Source of the DNA: Magnetospirillum moscoviense
GTDB lineage: Bacteria; Pseudomonadota; Alphaproteobacteria; Rhodospirillales; Magnetospirillaceae
Assembly: GCF_001650635.1 (NCBI RefSeq)
Contig: NZ_LWQU01000196.1
Span: 1-64,000 of the forward strand
Direction of reading: 5' to 3'
Length of the DNA stretch: 64,000 nucleotides
Every line of letters begins with the position of its first letter. The stretch's first letter is position 1. Below, piece after piece: positions 1-10,384 of this stretch. Under the pieces are notes generated by a model. It saw only the letters and a program-made list of their open reading frames with translations, was not told the origin of the DNA and ran no database searches. The position numbers and the translations under genes were made by a program.

Positions 1-99
1 GGGCATGATGGATGAGTCATTCCATCTTGAATCACGCTCACGCCCGCCTGTCCAGGCTATGTTAACGCCTATGGGGCGTATCCACCCAAGAGCCGTCAT

Positions 100-133
100 C
101 CCCGCGCAGGCGCTAGGGGATGCACACATCTCG
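100..133 (+). repeat. Left terminal inverted repeat of the IS element
   Basis: This 34-bp sequence begins CCCCGCGCAGGCGCTAGGGG and is repeated in inverse orientation at 1567-1600 with one mismatch. Confidence 0.85.
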
Positions 134-208
134 TCGTCGCCGGGCGAAACGCGATTGACCGCACTGCCGCCACCATGATTCGATTCCCGTGTGTTGCAGG
201 GGAGGCGT

Positions 209-1578
209 ATTGCGATGGCGGCGGAGGGTTTGACGCTGGGCGAGTTCGGCGACGAGCGCCTGGCAAAAAGGGGGCTCTGCTTCTGTCGCGGATGGTTGCG
301 CGGGAGAGCATCTGCCTTCGTCGTCTGGCGGGCGGCCGTCGAGGCGGTATCGTCGGCTTCTCGCGGTTTCTCGCGAATCCGCGGGTGACGGTGGAAGCGC
401 TGGTCGAAGGCTGGGGAGCGGAAATCGCTGAAGCCTGCGCGGGGCGGCATGTTCTGGCGATCCAGGATACGAGCGAGATCAACTTCGCCACGACCAAGGA
501 GCGTGATCGTGGGCTGGGAGAAATCGGCAAGGGTGTCGGGCGCGGCGTACTTCTGCACGCGATGCTGGGTCTGGATGCCGAGACGGGCGGAATTCTGGGG
601 CTGGCGTCGGGTAAAGTCTGGACCCGCAATGGTCGGGTAAGCACCCCCCACAAGAAGCGTCCGCTGTCCGAGAAGGAGACAGAACGGTGGCTGACCACGC
701 CGCAGGCCGCCAAGGCCGTTCTGCACCGGGCAGCTCTGGTGACGGAGATCAGCGACCGCGAGATCGACATCTACGAGAAATGGGCGCACTTGCCGCAGCC
801 CGGGTTTCACATCCTGACCCGCGCCAATGTGGATCGGTCGGTCAAGGAGGGCGGCGGCAATCTCTCGACGGCGCCGTTGCAGCCAGCGGGCGCCGCCGTG
901 ATCGAACTGCGCGCCCGTCCGGGCCGCCCGGCCCGCACCGCCCAACTCGTAGCCCGCTTCGGACGGGTTACGCTCAAGCGGCCCAGCCACTTGGCCAATC
1001 AGGGCGCGGCGCTGGCGAAGACGATCGAAGTGAGCCTGGTGGAAGTGAGCGAGGTCGATGCGCCCGCGGACGCAGAACCCATCCTGTGGCGGCTCTTGAC
1101 CACCCATGCTGTCGAAGATGCCGCCATGGCGTGGCGTGTGGTCGGTTGGTATCGACAGCGTTGGACCATTGAGCAATTCTTCCGCACCCTCAAGCAGCAG
1201 GGGCTGCAACTGGAGGACAGCCAGTTGGAAAGTGCCGAGCGGCTGATCAAGCTGACCGCCATCGCCGCCCGCGCCGCCTGCACGATCATGCAACTCGTCC
1301 AGGCCCGCGACGGCCAGTCCGCACAACAGGCCGAGATCGTCTTCTCGCCCGCCGAAATCAAAACCCTCCACGCGCTGTTGCCAGAGGTGGAGGGCAAGAC
1401 CGTCCTGCAAAAGAACCCTCACCCGCCCAATTCCCTCGCCTGGGCCGGTTGGATCATCGCCAAGCTCGGCGGCTGGGATGGCTATCCAAAATCCAAGCCG
1501 CACGGCCCGATCACCTTCCGCCACGGCCTGGAGTATTTCCGATCCATCGCTTACGGCTGGAGGCTCCGAGATGTGTGA
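209..1578 (+). pseudogene. IS4-family (Tn5-like) transposase, split by a -1 frameshift
   Basis: The N-terminus starts at ATG 209 with MAAEGLTLGEFGDERLAKRG, similar to the start of Tn5/IS50-type transposases. After an A5G5 tract (264-273) this frame diverges, and the homologous sequence continues in the -1 frame (GALLLSRMVARES onward). The rest carries the IS4-family features: first catalytic Asp in the LAIQDTSEI segment and the Y-R-E signature YRQRWTIEQFFRTLKQQG near 1149-1202. The stop codon lies inside the right inverted repeat. A one-base deletion in the G run, programmed -1 slippage and a sequencing error are all possible. Without a shift the longer frame lacks a sensible N-terminus. Confidence 0.75.
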
Positions 1579-1600
1579 ATCCCCTAGCGCCTGCGCGGGG
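1567..1600 (-). repeat. Right terminal inverted repeat of the IS element
   Basis: This is the inverted copy of 100-133 and overlaps the transposase stop codon (1576-1578). Confidence 0.85.
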
Positions 1601-1664
1601 GTCCATGGCACCGCCCGCTCGGCTGTATCCCATTGAAGAAACAGCATTCCAGCGTCATGCATGG

Positions 1665-1684
1665 ATTCCCGCCTGCGCGGGAAT
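1665..1684. repeat. REP-like palindrome in the IS-recN gap
   Basis: ATTCCCGCCTGCGCGGGAAT is a GC-rich palindrome, flanked by GTCAT and ATGAC a few bases further out. It belongs to the type of short dispersed palindrome common in alpha- and betaproteobacterial intergenic DNA. The remaining sequence of 1601-1875 holds no gene I can support. Confidence 0.6.
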
Positions 1685-1875
1685 GACGGCTGAGCGGGGG
1701 AGACGGTTTCAGCTATCCCGGAAACGTCGATCTCCCAGCAAACCCGCACGAGGCAACAGGTTCATCGATGGAGTGAGATTTTTAACCGGACAGCCGTGGG
1801 TCAAGCCCGGCCATGACGGGTCGGGGAATTATGCCTCAGCCTAGACCAGACAGACCCTGGGGTTTCACCCGGGAC

Positions 1876-3543
1876 CTATAGTCTCATCAGCGAATCGGCG
1901 GCGGCGCGGGCCTGGTCGGTGACGTTCTCGCCGGCCAGCATGCGGGCGACCTCTTCGCGTCGCTCGGCCGCGCTCAGCCGTTCCACCGCCGTCAGCACCT
2001 TGCCGGGCGCCGCTTCGTGCTTGGCGACGCGGTAATGGTGGGCGCCTTGGGCCGCCACCTGCGGCGAATGGGTCACCACCAGCACCTGCAAGCCCTGGCC
2101 CAGCCGGGCCAAACGGTCGCCGACAGCTGCCGCGACGGCGCCGCCGATGCCGGAATCCACTTCGTCGAACACGATGGTCGGCGTCGGCTGCGACTTGGCC
2201 AGCACCACCTTCAGGGCCAGCATGAAGCGCGACAATTCGCCGCCCGAGGCGACCTTGCCCAGCGGCGCCGGCGGGCTGCCGGGATTGGTGGCGACCAGGA
2301 ACTCGATCTCGTCCAGGCCGTGCGGCCCCCAGGCGCTTTCGGCGGCGGTCGTGACGCGGGTGACGAAGCGGGCCTTGTCCAGCTTCAAGGGCGGCAATTC
2401 GGCGGCGACCGCCTGATCCAGCAGGGTGGCGGCCTGCGACCGGGTGGCCGAAAGCGCGCGGGCGGCCTCGACATAGGCGGCACGCGCCGCCTGTTCGGCG
2501 CGGGCCAGCCGGGCCAGATCGTCGCCGCCGCCATCAAGTGCGGCCAGGCGGGACGCCAGATCGTCCTTCAGGGCGGCCAATTCATCGACGGCGACACCAT
2601 GCTTGCGGGCGGTGGCGCGCAGGGCGAACAGCCGTTCCTCGACCTTTTCCAGCCGGCCGGGGTCAAGGTCGATCTCGGCCGACACCCGCTCTAAAAGGCC
2701 GATGGCCTCGGCGGTTTCAAAAGCGGCGCGGTCCAGGGCGGCGATCACCGGGGCAAGCTTGCCCCCGGCGCGGTCGGCGACCCGTTCCAGCAGCCGCTGG
2801 GCGCTGCGCAGCGCCTGCTCGACCTCGGCCCGGCCGGACAGGGCGGCCCCGGCGGCATTGATCGCCTCGACCAGCTTCTCGCCATGCTGCAGCATGGCCC
2901 GGGTCTCGGCCAGTTGCGCTTCCTCGGCCGGCCTGGGGGCCAGGGCGGCCAATTCGTCATGGGCGTGGCGCAGATAATCTTCCTCGGCCCGGGCCTGCTT
3001 CAGGCGGGTCTCGGCCTCGAGGCGGGCTTGGGCGGCTTGGCGCCATCCGTTCCACACCTGCCCCAGCGCCTGAACTTGCGCGGAATTGGCGGCGAAGGCG
3101 TCCAGCACCGGCCGATGGGTGGCCTGATCCATCAGGCCGTGGCTTTCGAACTGGCCGTGGATTTCCACCAGTTCGTCGCCGACCTTCCTGAGCAGGCCGA
3201 CGCTGACCGGCTGGTCGTTGACATAGGCCTTCGAGCGGCCGTCGGCGCTGACCACCCGGCGCAGCAGCAAGGACTGGCCGTCGGTGTCGATGTCTTGCTC
3301 GGCCAGGATGGCGCGGGCGGGGTGGATGGCCGGCGGGTCGAATTCGGCGATCACGGTCAATTGCGGGCTGCCGTGGCGGACCAGCGAGGAATCGGCCCTG
3401 GCGCCCAGCGCCAGCGACAGCGAATCCAGCAAGATCGACTTGCCGGCGCCGGTTTCGCCGGTGAACACCGACAGGCCGGGATCGAAAGCCAGGTCGAGTT
3501 TCTCGATCAGCACCACATCGCGGATCGACAGCGACGCCAGCAT
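1876..3543 (-). CDS. recN: DNA repair ATPase RecN
   Basis: RecN is an SMC-like ATPase that acts early in double-strand-break repair, binding and tethering DNA ends before RecA-dependent recombination. The 555-residue product has the family length and layout. A Walker A motif GETGAGKS lies at residues 29-36, a long Ala/Glu/Arg-rich coiled-coil fills the middle, and the C-terminal third has the ABC signature region SGGELSRF and the Walker B stretch TIVFDEVDSGIGG. The start MLASLSIRDVVLIEKL is the usual RecN N-terminus. It lies 7 bp downstream of bamD on the same strand and is probably the last gene of that transcript. Confidence 0.95.
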   Translation of the reverse strand: MLASLSIRDVVLIEKLDLAFDPGLSVFTGETGAGKSILLDSLSLALGARADSSLVRHGSPQLTVIAEFDPPAIHPARAILAEQDIDTDGQSLLLRRVVSADGRSKAYVNDQPVSVGLLRKVGDELVEIHGQFESHGLMDQATHRPVLDAFAANSAQVQALGQVWNGWRQAAQARLEAETRLKQARAEEDYLRHAHDELAALAPRPAEEAQLAETRAMLQHGEKLVEAINAAGAALSGRAEVEQALRSAQRLLERVADRAGGKLAPVIAALDRAAFETAEAIGLLERVSAEIDLDPGRLEKVEERLFALRATARKHGVAVDELAALKDDLASRLAALDGGGDDLARLARAEQAARAAYVEAARALSATRSQAATLLDQAVAAELPPLKLDKARFVTRVTTAAESAWGPHGLDEIEFLVATNPGSPPAPLGKVASGGELSRFMLALKVVLAKSQPTPTIVFDEVDSGIGGAVAAAVGDRLARLGQGLQVLVVTHSPQVAAQGAHHYRVAKHEAAPGKVLTAVERLSAAERREEVARMLAGENVTDQARAAADSLMRL

Positions 3544-3550
3544 CTTGCGG

Positions 3551-4369
3551 CTACCACAACCAGCCGAACCAGCCCCGGCTCTTTTCCTCGCCCTTCTTGG
3601 CAGAGGCGGCCGTCTTGCCGGTGTTGAGCAGGGAATAGCTATCCTCGTACCAGTCGCTGCCGGGGAAATTGTGGCCCAGCACCGCCGCCGTCTTCTTGGC
3701 TTCGTCGGTCAGACCCAGGATGAGATAAATTTCCACCATGCGGTGCAGGGCCTCGGGCACGTGCGAGGTGGTCTGGTACTGCTCGACCACCGCCTTGAAG
3801 CGGTTCAGGGCGGCCAGATAATGCTCGCGGCCCTGGTAATAGCGGGCGACGTTCATTTCCTTGCCGGCCATGTGGTCGCGGGCAAGATCGACCTTCAGCT
3901 TGGCGTCGCGGGCATAGGTCGAGGCCGGGAAACGGTCGATCACCTCTTGCAGGGCCTTCAGCGCCAGTTCGGTCATCTTCTGGTCGCGGGCGACGTCGGT
4001 GATCTGTTCGTAGTAGGACAGGCCCTTGAGGTAATAGGCGTAGGCGGCGTCCTTGTTGCCGGGATGCAGCTGAATGAAGCGGTCCAGGCCGATGATGGCG
4101 TCGTCGTACTTGTTGCGCTCGTACAGGGCATAGGCGCCCATCAACTGCGCCTTGGTCGCCCACACCGAATAGGGGTGCTGGCGCTCGACCTCCTCGAAGG
4201 CCTTCGAGGCGCGGTAATATTCGTTCTTGTCGATCAGGTCCATCGCCTCGTTGTAGAGCTCCTCGACCGGGCGCTCGACGTAATCGTCCTTCTTGTCGGA
4301 ACAGGCCGAAAACGCCAGCGAGGCGGCGACCAGGGCGAAGGCGGCGGTACGGGACAGGGCGCGGCTCAT
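3551..4369 (-). CDS. bamD: Outer membrane assembly lipoprotein BamD (ComL)
   Basis: BamD is the essential lipoprotein of the BAM complex that inserts beta-barrel proteins into the outer membrane. The start is set at MSRALSRTAAFALVAAS, giving a lipoprotein signal peptide with lipobox FSAC, so the mature protein would begin at that Cys. The rest consists of TPR-like helical repeats (for example AMDLIDKNEYYRASKAFEEV and FIQLHPGNKDAAYAYYLKG) typical of the YfiO/BamD family. The length (272 aa) fits. It sits between cbbO and recN; bamD next to recN is a common alphaproteobacterial arrangement. No strong ribosome-binding site is visible at this start. Confidence 0.93.
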   Translation of the reverse strand: MSRALSRTAAFALVAASLAFSACSDKKDDYVERPVEELYNEAMDLIDKNEYYRASKAFEEVERQHPYSVWATKAQLMGAYALYERNKYDDAIIGLDRFIQLHPGNKDAAYAYYLKGLSYYEQITDVARDQKMTELALKALQEVIDRFPASTYARDAKLKVDLARDHMAGKEMNVARYYQGREHYLAALNRFKAVVEQYQTTSHVPEALHRMVEIYLILGLTDEAKKTAAVLGHNFPGSDWYEDSYSLLNTGKTAASAKKGEEKSRGWFGWLW

Positions 4370-4432
4370 GGAATCCCAAGACACAAGGGGTGGTGCCGGA
4401 CTATAGCACGCTGTCGGCCGCAAGGAAGAGGC

Positions 4433-6436
4433 TCAGCGCGTCAGCGACAGAAAGGCTGCCGTCAGCTTCTCGGGCAGGCGCTCGACCTGATCGATCACCG
4501 CGAAGCCGTTTTCGCCGAAGATGTCGGCGATATAGGAATCGGCCTTGGTGTCCACCGTCATGCAAAAGGTGTGGATGCCACGCGCATGCAGCTCACCGAC
4601 CGCCAGGTGGGTGTCCCACTTCAGGTAATCCTCGTCGTCCTCGTCGATGTCGGCCGGCTCGCCGTCGGACACCAGCAACACCAGCTTCTTGTCCTCGCGC
4701 CGGGAATCTAGGTGGTGGCCGGCGTGGCGCAGGGCCGCGCCCATGCGGGTGGCCATTCCGGCCTGGGCGGCGGCCAGCCGGCCCTGGGCCAGATCCGACC
4801 ACGGCTCGGCGAAGGACTTGATGGGCATGTAGCGCACCTCGAGCCGGGTTTTCGAGGAGAAGCCGGCCACCGCGAAGCTGTCGCCCAATTGTTCGATGGC
4901 CCAGGCCAGCAAGGCGGTGGCTTCCTGGGCCAAGGTCAGCAATGTCTGGTCCGATCCGGCGACGCGGTCGTTCAGCGAGTGTGACAGGTCCAGCAGGACC
5001 AGGACGGCGATGTTGCGCCCAGCCGGGACGTGGCTTTGGTGGATGCGGCTGTCGGGGGACAGGCCGGCGCGGCGGTCGATCAGGGCGGTGATCGCCTGGT
5101 CGAGATCGATATCGTCGCCGTCGGCCTGGTGACGGATGCGTCGGCGGTTCTGGGGCTTCAGGCGATCGATCACCCGTTTCAGGCGCTTGGCGGTGTCGGC
5201 GTGGCGATCCAGCATCCGGGCGATGGGGGCGGGGTCGCCGGCCGGCGGCGGCGCCTCGAACACGGTGGTCCATTCGGGGCGGTATTCGGCCCGGCGATAA
5301 TCCCATTCCGGCCAATGGACCGGCGGGACCAGCGCCTCGGTCTCGGCGGGTGGGGCGGTGCCGTGGTCGGAATGGAAATCGTCCTTGCTGTCGGTATCTT
5401 CCAGGAACTGCCACAGGAAGCGGTTGTCGTCGCGATAGAGGGCGATGGTGTCGTCGAACCAGATCCTGGCCAGGGCGAAATCGGCGGTGCGGATGCGGGG
5501 CAGCAAGGCCACGCCCAACCGCGCCGACAGGTTCGGGTCGTGGGGGTCGGTGGCGATCTCGGCGCGAAAGCGGGCGGCGAATTCGTCCAGGACCGCATCG
5601 CCGGGCTGGTGGTCGGGGTCCAGCAGGGCCAACGACAATCGGGTCAGGACATGGCGGATCGGGTTCCAGCCGGGCGGCACCGACCCGGGAAGCGGCCGGG
5701 GATGCAGCGACAGGAACAACCGACCCAGGCCGGGATGCAGGCCCCTGGCCAGGGTCTCGACACGGGCATCCTCGAAACACTCGATGGACAGATGCTGCAA
5801 CTGGCTGAAATTGTCGGCCATGAACGGCCGGCTCCAGCGCTTGTGGGCGGCCAGATGGGCGATGGTGGCGCGGTAGATATCCAGGGCGGCACCATGGTCG
5901 ATCACGTCGGGCAGGTGGAAGCCCAGTTTGTCGAGATGGGGGGATTGCCGCCGGGTCGGGTCGCCCCATTGGGTGAAGGGGTGGATGGCGCAATCTTCGC
6001 CCCAGAACGCCCGCAGGGTCAGGCGCAACTGGCGCTCGACATCGGCCAACAGGATTCCGCGTCGCTGCTTTTGCAGGGCTGCGTGGGAATCGGCGGTCTC
6101 CAGGTTGAAGTAAAGGTGGACCTGGAACGGCTGATGACGATAGGCGGCGATGCCGAACTGGGTCCAGGCCTGCAACCCGTCGAGGGTCACCACTTCCAGC
6201 AAGCGTGGCGCGTGGTGCAGCAGCGGCGCCAGGCCGCCGCGCGCCTGGTGGGTCATCCGTTTGACCACGGCGCACCATTCCCTGACCTCGTGGTCCGAGC
6301 CCAGGTGCCCGGCCATCTCCCGCAGGCTGTCCAGGAAGACGGGCGCCAGATGGGCCAGGTCGGGGATTTCCGACAGGTAGCGGGCGGTATCGGCGCCGGG
6401 GCCGCTGGGATCAGGCAAGCGCAAGGTCGATCGCAT
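4433..6436 (-). CDS. cbbO: CbbO/NorD-family von Willebrand factor A protein
   Basis: This 667-residue protein belongs to the CbbO/NorD family of VWA proteins that work with a MoxR-type AAA+ ATPase (CbbQ/NorQ) to activate or assemble metalloenzymes such as Rubisco or nitric-oxide reductase. The C-terminal ~200 residues form the VWA domain, with the MIDAS motif DLSHS after the strands NIAVLVLL and a [10 protein letters not shown] loop. The N-terminal part contains the CbbO-like helical region. The start overlaps the 3' end of cbbQ by 26 bp, so the pair is translationally linked. No Rubisco, nor or other obvious client gene is adjacent, so the target is unknown. Confidence 0.8.
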   Translation of the reverse strand: MRSTLRLPDPSGPGADTARYLSEIPDLAHLAPVFLDSLREMAGHLGSDHEVREWCAVVKRMTHQARGGLAPLLHHAPRLLEVVTLDGLQAWTQFGIAAYRHQPFQVHLYFNLETADSHAALQKQRRGILLADVERQLRLTLRAFWGEDCAIHPFTQWGDPTRRQSPHLDKLGFHLPDVIDHGAALDIYRATIAHLAAHKRWSRPFMADNFSQLQHLSIECFEDARVETLARGLHPGLGRLFLSLHPRPLPGSVPPGWNPIRHVLTRLSLALLDPDHQPGDAVLDEFAARFRAEIATDPHDPNLSARLGVALLPRIRTADFALARIWFDDTIALYRDDNRFLWQFLEDTDSKDDFHSDHGTAPPAETEALVPPVHWPEWDYRRAEYRPEWTTVFEAPPPAGDPAPIARMLDRHADTAKRLKRVIDRLKPQNRRRIRHQADGDDIDLDQAITALIDRRAGLSPDSRIHQSHVPAGRNIAVLVLLDLSHSLNDRVAGSDQTLLTLAQEATALLAWAIEQLGDSFAVAGFSSKTRLEVRYMPIKSFAEPWSDLAQGRLAAAQAGMATRMGAALRHAGHHLDSRREDKKLVLLVSDGEPADIDEDDEDYLKWDTHLAVGELHARGIHTFCMTVDTKADSYIADIFGENGFAVIDQVERLPEKLTAAFLSLTR

Positions 6437-7217
6437 GGGCCAGGGTGGCGCGAATGTCGGGATCGTCGGTCAAAGGCCGCACCATGGCCATGGCGCAGGC
6501 GTCGGGCGGGCTCATGCCGGTAGCGATCAGTTGGGCGGCATAGACCAACAGGCGGGTCGAGGCGCCCTCGTCCAGGCCATGGCCCTTCAAGGCGCGGGCC
6601 TTGGCGGCGACATCGACCAGCCGGGCGGCCAGGGCCGGCTCGATGCCGCCCTCGAGGGCGACGATGGCGGCTTCGGCCTCGGCCGGCAGATAATCGAAAT
6701 CCAGCGCGGTGAAGCGTTGCTTGGTCGATTGCTTCAGGTCCTTCATCAGGCTCTGGTAGCCGGGATTGTAGGAAATGACCAAGTGGAAGTCGGGATGGGC
6801 GCGCACCAGCTCGCCCTTCTTGTCCAGCGGCAGGACCCGGCGATGGTCGGTCAGCGGGTGGATGGCGACCACCGTGTCCTGGCGGGCCTCGACGATTTCG
6901 TCCAGATAGCAGATGGCGCCGATGCGCGCCGCCACCGTCAGCGGGCCGTCCTGCCAGCGTGTGCCGTCGGCATCCAGCAGATAGCGGCCGACCAGGTCCG
7001 ACGCGGTGACGTCCTCGTTGCAGGCCACCGTGATCAGCGGCTGGCCCAGGCGCCAGGCCATGTGCTCGACGAAGCGCGACTTGCCGCAGCCGGTCGGGCC
7101 TTTCAGCATCACCGGCAGGCGACGGCTCCAGGCCGCCTCGAACTGGGCGATCTCGGCGCCGGCCGGGCGGTAGAAGGGTTCGGTATCGATCAGGTATTGG
7201 CGGCGGCTGTCGGTCAT
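6411..7217 (-). CDS. cbbQ: MoxR-family AAA+ ATPase, CbbQ/NorQ type
   Basis: This is a 268-residue AAA+ chaperone-like ATPase, the partner of the downstream CbbO/NorD-type VWA protein. Walker A GPTGCGKS is at residues 40-47, Walker B ICYLDEI follows, and the segment after it ([26 protein letters not shown], read in parts) matches the CbbQ/NorQ subfamily sensor-1 region. The start [16 protein letters not shown] was chosen because upstream residues in the same frame are low-complexity and lie in the promoter region. Together with cbbO it probably remodels a metalloenzyme; which one cannot be told from the window. Confidence 0.85.
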   Translation of the reverse strand: MTDSRRQYLIDTEPFYRPAGAEIAQFEAAWSRRLPVMLKGPTGCGKSRFVEHMAWRLGQPLITVACNEDVTASDLVGRYLLDADGTRWQDGPLTVAARIGAICYLDEIVEARQDTVVAIHPLTDHRRVLPLDKKGELVRAHPDFHLVISYNPGYQSLMKDLKQSTKQRFTALDFDYLPAEAEAAIVALEGGIEPALAARLVDVAAKARALKGHGLDEGASTRLLVYAAQLIATGMSPPDACAMAMVRPLTDDPDIRATLAHAIDLALA

Positions 7218-7336
7218 CGGTGTCCTCGGTATGGGGGCACGACAAAAGTAATGCAGCGGCGCGGCTAAAACAGCTCCCCATGGGCGGGTGGTGCGACCAC
7301 TTCCTTGGGGCGGGTGGGAATAGCCTACCCGCAAAC

Positions 7337-7370
7337 AGAACCCCCGCCGTCCGAAGGCGGCGGGGGTTCT
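7337..7370. terminator. Strong intrinsic terminator downstream of lpxC
   Basis: A 13-bp perfect stem (AGAACCCCCGCCG with its complement) encloses an 8-nt loop. It lies 33 bp past the lpxC stop and is followed on the minus strand by a T-rich stretch (TTCTGTTTG). It separates lpxC from cbbQO. Confidence 0.85.
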
Positions 7371-7402
7371 GCGCTCGTTCACCTGGATGAGAGGTGAAAC
7401 TT

Positions 7403-8398
7403 TCAGACGGCGATGGCCAGGGCGGTGTCGGGGGCGTTCATGCCCTGGGCGGCGGCCGAACCCGGCGCGATGGTGGTCCAGGCCCAGGCGGTCTGGTCGG
7501 CGAACAGGGCCTTCAGCAGGCGGTTGTTCAGGGCGTGGCCCGAACGGATGCCGTGGAAGGCGCCGATGATGGGGGCGCCGGCCAGGTACAGGTCGCCGAC
7601 GGCGTCCAGGATCTTGTGGCGGACGAATTCGTCGCCATAGCGCAGGCCGTCATCGTTCAGAACCTTGGTGCCGGTGCTGTCGATCACCACGGCATTGTCG
7701 AGCGAGCCGCCACGGGCCAGGCCGTTGGCGCGCAGGTAGGCGACTTCCTGCTCGAAGCCGAAGGTCCGCGCCCGGCTGATCTCGGACTTGAACGAGCCCT
7801 TGGTCACGGCCAGCGCCAGGCTTTGCTGGGCGATGGCCTGGCTGGCGAAATCGATGTCGAAGCGGACCTTGAAGCCGGCGGCGGGGGTGAAGGTGGCGGT
7901 CTTGTCGCCATCGGTCACCGACACGCGCTTCAGGATGCGGATGGCGCGGCGCGGCGCGGCCAGTTCGACGGTGCCGGCGCATTCGATCAGGAACAGGAAG
8001 GGGGCGGCCGAGCCGTCCATCACCGGCACCTCGGCGCCGTTGATCTCGATCAGGCAATTGTCGATGCCCGAGCCGGCCAGCGCGCTCATCAGATGCTCGA
8101 CGGTGCCGATCTGAACGCCGTCTTCGTTGACCAGGCAGGAATTCATGCGGGTGTCACCGACATGCGACCACAAGGCCGGCACGATGGCGCCCTGGCCCTT
8201 GACGTCGGTGCGGCGGAAACGGATGCCGGTATCGGCTTCGGCGGGCATCAGGGTCATGGTGACCTTGGCGCCGGAATGCAGGCCGACGCCGGTGCAGCTG
8301 ATGGCGGCCTTCAGCGTGCGCTGGCGCAGCGCGGTACGGTCGGAAAGCTCGGGGGCGGGCTGGAAGGCGGAGACCACGTCGGCGGCGATGAACTTCAC
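7403..8398 (-). CDS. lpxC: UDP-3-O-acyl-N-acetylglucosamine deacetylase LpxC
   Basis: LpxC is the zinc-dependent enzyme that makes the first committed step of lipid A synthesis in the cytosol. The family motifs are present: TVEHLMSAL with a zinc-ligand His, [10 protein letters not shown] (HKxxDxxGD) with His and Asp ligands, and [12 protein letters not shown] near the C-terminus. I chose the GTG at 8396-8398 because AAGGGG lies 8 nt upstream; a TTG at 8452 would add 18 residues without homology to known LpxC starts. The protein is 331 aa, with a longer N-terminus than the E. coli enzyme. It lies just past the ftsZ terminator, as in many proteobacterial dcw clusters. Confidence 0.93.
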   Translation of the reverse strand: MKFIAADVVSAFQPAPELSDRTALRQRTLKAAISCTGVGLHSGAKVTMTLMPAEADTGIRFRRTDVKGQGAIVPALWSHVGDTRMNSCLVNEDGVQIGTVEHLMSALAGSGIDNCLIEINGAEVPVMDGSAAPFLFLIECAGTVELAAPRRAIRILKRVSVTDGDKTATFTPAAGFKVRFDIDFASQAIAQQSLALAVTKGSFKSEISRARTFGFEQEVAYLRANGLARGGSLDNAVVIDSTGTKVLNDDGLRYGDEFVRHKILDAVGDLYLAGAPIIGAFHGIRSGHALNNRLLKALFADQTAWAWTTIAPGSAAAQGMNAPDTALAIAV

Positions 8399-8538
8399 GT
8401 CTTTAACCCCTTGTCGCCCCGGTTGATCCCAGGCTTTGGTTTCGACGCTCAAACACTAGCTCTTGGGGGTCCAGGCCTCAAATCAATCATTGTTTCGCTT
8501 TGTTACACCGCAGCAGAGGCGGTTCCAGCGAAAGAGGA

Positions 8539-8574
8539 ACCCGACGGCCGCAGCCTTGGCGGCGGTCGTCGGGT
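8539..8574 (-). terminator. Probable terminator after ftsZ
   Basis: An imperfect GC-rich hairpin (ACCCGACG pairing with CGTCGGGT, plus an inner GCCGC/GCGGC stem) lies about 30 bp downstream of the ftsZ stop. No clear T-run follows, so termination may be partial. Confidence 0.5.
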
Positions 8575-8605
8575 CAAGTCGATATCAAGCGCGGATCACA
8601 CTCGC

Positions 8606-10384
8606 CTAATTGGCCTGACGGCGCAGGAAGGCGGGGATGTCCAGGTCACCGGAATCACGGCCGATGGTCGGCTCGGAATGGGCGGCCGGAGCCCCCATGC
8701 GCGGAGCCTGCGGGGCCGGATTGGCGCGGGGTTCGACGCGCTGTTGCGGCTGCGGCTGCTGCGGCGGTTGCTGCGGCTGACGACGGCTGCTCAGCAATCC
8801 GAACAGGCCGCCGGCCCGACGCGGTTCGGCCTGCGGCTGCGGCTGCGGGGCCGGTTGGGCCATGCGCGGCGCCGGCTGCTGGGGCTGGGCGACGATGCCG
8901 GAGACGGTGCGGCTCAATTCGCCCATGTCAGGATGCTCGGCATGTGCCGGGTCCTCCTCGTAGGACGGCTCGACCGCCGGGGCCGGCTCGCGGGCGAAGG
9001 TTGGCTCGGCGCGTTGGACGTGCGCGGACTCGGCGCGTTGGACGTGCGCGGACTCGGCGCGTTGGACGTGCGCGGACTCGGCGCGGTGAACTTGCGCGGA
9101 CTCGGGCTGCGGCTGCCGCTGCGGCCGGGCCTGCATCTGCGGCTGGGGGTGGGCCTCGGCGCGGGCTTGCGGCTGCGGCAGGGGCATTTCGAGGGTGGTC
9201 GGACGTTCGGCCGGGGTGACCCGGACGGCGACCGTCGGGGCGGCGGCGGCCTGGGGCGCCGGACGGGCGACCGGCTGTTGGGCCGGGGCTGTCTGGGCGG
9301 CGGTGACCACGGTCGGACGGAAGGCCGGCTGCGGGGCCTGCTGGGCGACGCGCTGCTGGGCGGCCGGAGCGGTGTTGCCGCCGACCAGCGAGATCACGGT
9401 CGGCTTCGGCGCCGCCATGGCTTCCGAGGCGATGCCGGTGGCCACCACCGACACCCGCATCTTGCCGTTCAGCTTCTCGTCGAAGGTCGAGCCGAAGATG
9501 ATGTTGGCGTCGGGATCGACCTCGTCGCGGATGCGGTTGGCGGCTTCATCGACCTCGAACAGGGTCATGTCCATGCCGCCGGTGATGTTGATCAGCACGC
9601 CCTTGGCGCCCTTCATCGAGGTATCGTCCAGCAACGGGTTCGAGATGGCCGCCTCGGCCGCCGCGATGGCGCGCTTGTCACCTTCGGCTTCGCCGGTGCC
9701 CATCATGGCCTTACCCATCTCGCTCATCACGGTGCGGATGTCGGCGAAGTCCAGGTTGATCAGGCCGGGCATGATCATCAGGTCGGTGACGCCGCGCACG
9801 CCGGAATACAGCACGTCGTCGGCCATCTTGAAGGCGTCGGCGAAGGTGGTGCGCTCGGTGGCGACGCGGAACAGGTTCTGGTTGGGGATGATGATCAAGG
9901 TATCGACATAGGCCGACAATTCCTCGATGGCGCCCTCGGCGGTGCGCATGCGGTGCGCGCCCTCGAAGTGGAACGGCTTGGTCACCACGCCGACGGTCAG
10001 GATGCCCTGGTCGCGGGCGGCCCGCGCGATGACCGGAGCGGCGCCCGAGCCGGTGCCGCCGCCCATGCCGGCGGTGATGAACACCATGTTGGCGCCGGCG
10101 ATCTGGCCGATCACCTCTTCCAGGCTTTCCTCGGCGGCGGCGCGGCCGATCTCGGGACGCGAGCCGGCACCCAGGCCTTGGGTGATGGCGGTGCCCAGCT
10201 GGATGCGGCGCTCGGTGCGCGACTGGGTGATCGCCTGGGCGTCGGTATTGGCGACGATGAACTCGACGCCTTCCAGCTTCGACGAAATCATGTTGTTGAC
10301 GGCGTTGCCGCCGGCGCCACCGACGCCGATCACGGTGATCTTGGGCTTCAGCTCGTTGGCCGCCCCGGGAAGAAAGGTCAGCAT
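8606..10384 (-). CDS. ftsZ: Cell division protein FtsZ
   Basis: FtsZ is the tubulin-like GTPase that forms the division ring. The GTPase domain occupies about residues 1-320, with the signature [13 protein letters not shown] and the N-terminal [14 protein letters not shown] long Pro/Gln/Ala-rich linker follows, containing four 8-residue repeats (AESAHVQR type). The conserved tail [11 protein letters not shown], the binding peptide for FtsA and other partners, ends the protein. The start is the second ATG (10384) because GGAGG is 7 nt upstream of it; the first ATG (10390) lies directly against the Shine-Dalgarno. The length of 592 aa is typical of alphaproteobacterial FtsZ with extended linkers. 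Confidence 0.97.
   Translation of the reverse strand: MLTFLPGAANELKPKITVIGVGGAGGNAVNNMISSKLEGVEFIVANTDAQAITQSRTERRIQLGTAITQGLGAGSRPEIGRAAAEESLEEVIGQIAGANMVFITAGMGGGTGSGAAPVIARAARDQGILTVGVVTKPFHFEGAHRMRTAEGAIEELSAYVDTLIIIPNQNLFRVATERTTFADAFKMADDVLYSGVRGVTDLMIMPGLINLDFADIRTVMSEMGKAMMGTGEAEGDKRAIAAAEAAISNPLLDDTSMKGAKGVLINITGGMDMTLFEVDEAANRIRDEVDPDANIIFGSTFDEKLNGKMRVSVVATGIASEAMAAPKPTVISLVGGNTAPAAQQRVAQQAPQPAFRPTVVTAAQTAPAQQPVARPAPQAAAAPTVAVRVTPAERPTTLEMPLPQPQARAEAHPQPQMQARPQRQPQPESAQVHRAESAHVQRAESAHVQRAESAHVQRAEPTFAREPAPAVEPSYEEDPAHAEHPDMGELSRTVSGIVAQPQQPAPRMAQPAPQPQPQAEPRRAGGLFGLLSSRRQPQQPPQQPQPQQRVEPRANPAPQAPRMGAPAAHSEPTIGRDSGDLDIPAFLRRQAN
9011..9106 (-). repeat. 24-bp tandem repeat in the ftsZ linker
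   Basis: Three identical 24-bp units (9011-9034, 9035-9058, 9059-9082) and a diverged fourth (9083-9106) encode repeated AESAHVQR-like octapeptides in the disordered FtsZ linker. Identical units suggest recent slippage expansion, and copy number may vary between strains. Confidence 0.9.

Larger units (their letters stand above)
100..1600. mobile_element. IS4-family insertion sequence with 34-bp terminal inverted repeats
   Basis: The element is bounded by near-perfect 34-bp inverted repeats (100-133 and 1567-1600, one mismatch) and contains a single transposase reading region. The outer half of each repeat resembles the dispersed REP-like palindrome seen again at 1665-1684, so the element may have inserted into such a palindrome and the true IS end may be the inner CTAGGGGAT segment. 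I could not define a target-site duplication. The transposase is frameshifted, so this copy may be inactive. Family assignment rests on the transposase motifs. Confidence 0.8.

Noticed and set aside
100-1600. Target-site duplication for the IS
   Set aside because: Flanking bases do not show a convincing direct repeat; similarity of the ends to REP-like palindromes makes the exact ends ambiguous.
8399-8452. TTG start for lpxC at 8452
   Set aside because: No ribosome-binding site fits, and the GTG at 8398 has AAGGGG at good spacing.
9011-9106. Possible CRISPR-like array
   Set aside because: The units are contiguous, with no spacers, and encode peptide repeats in ftsZ.
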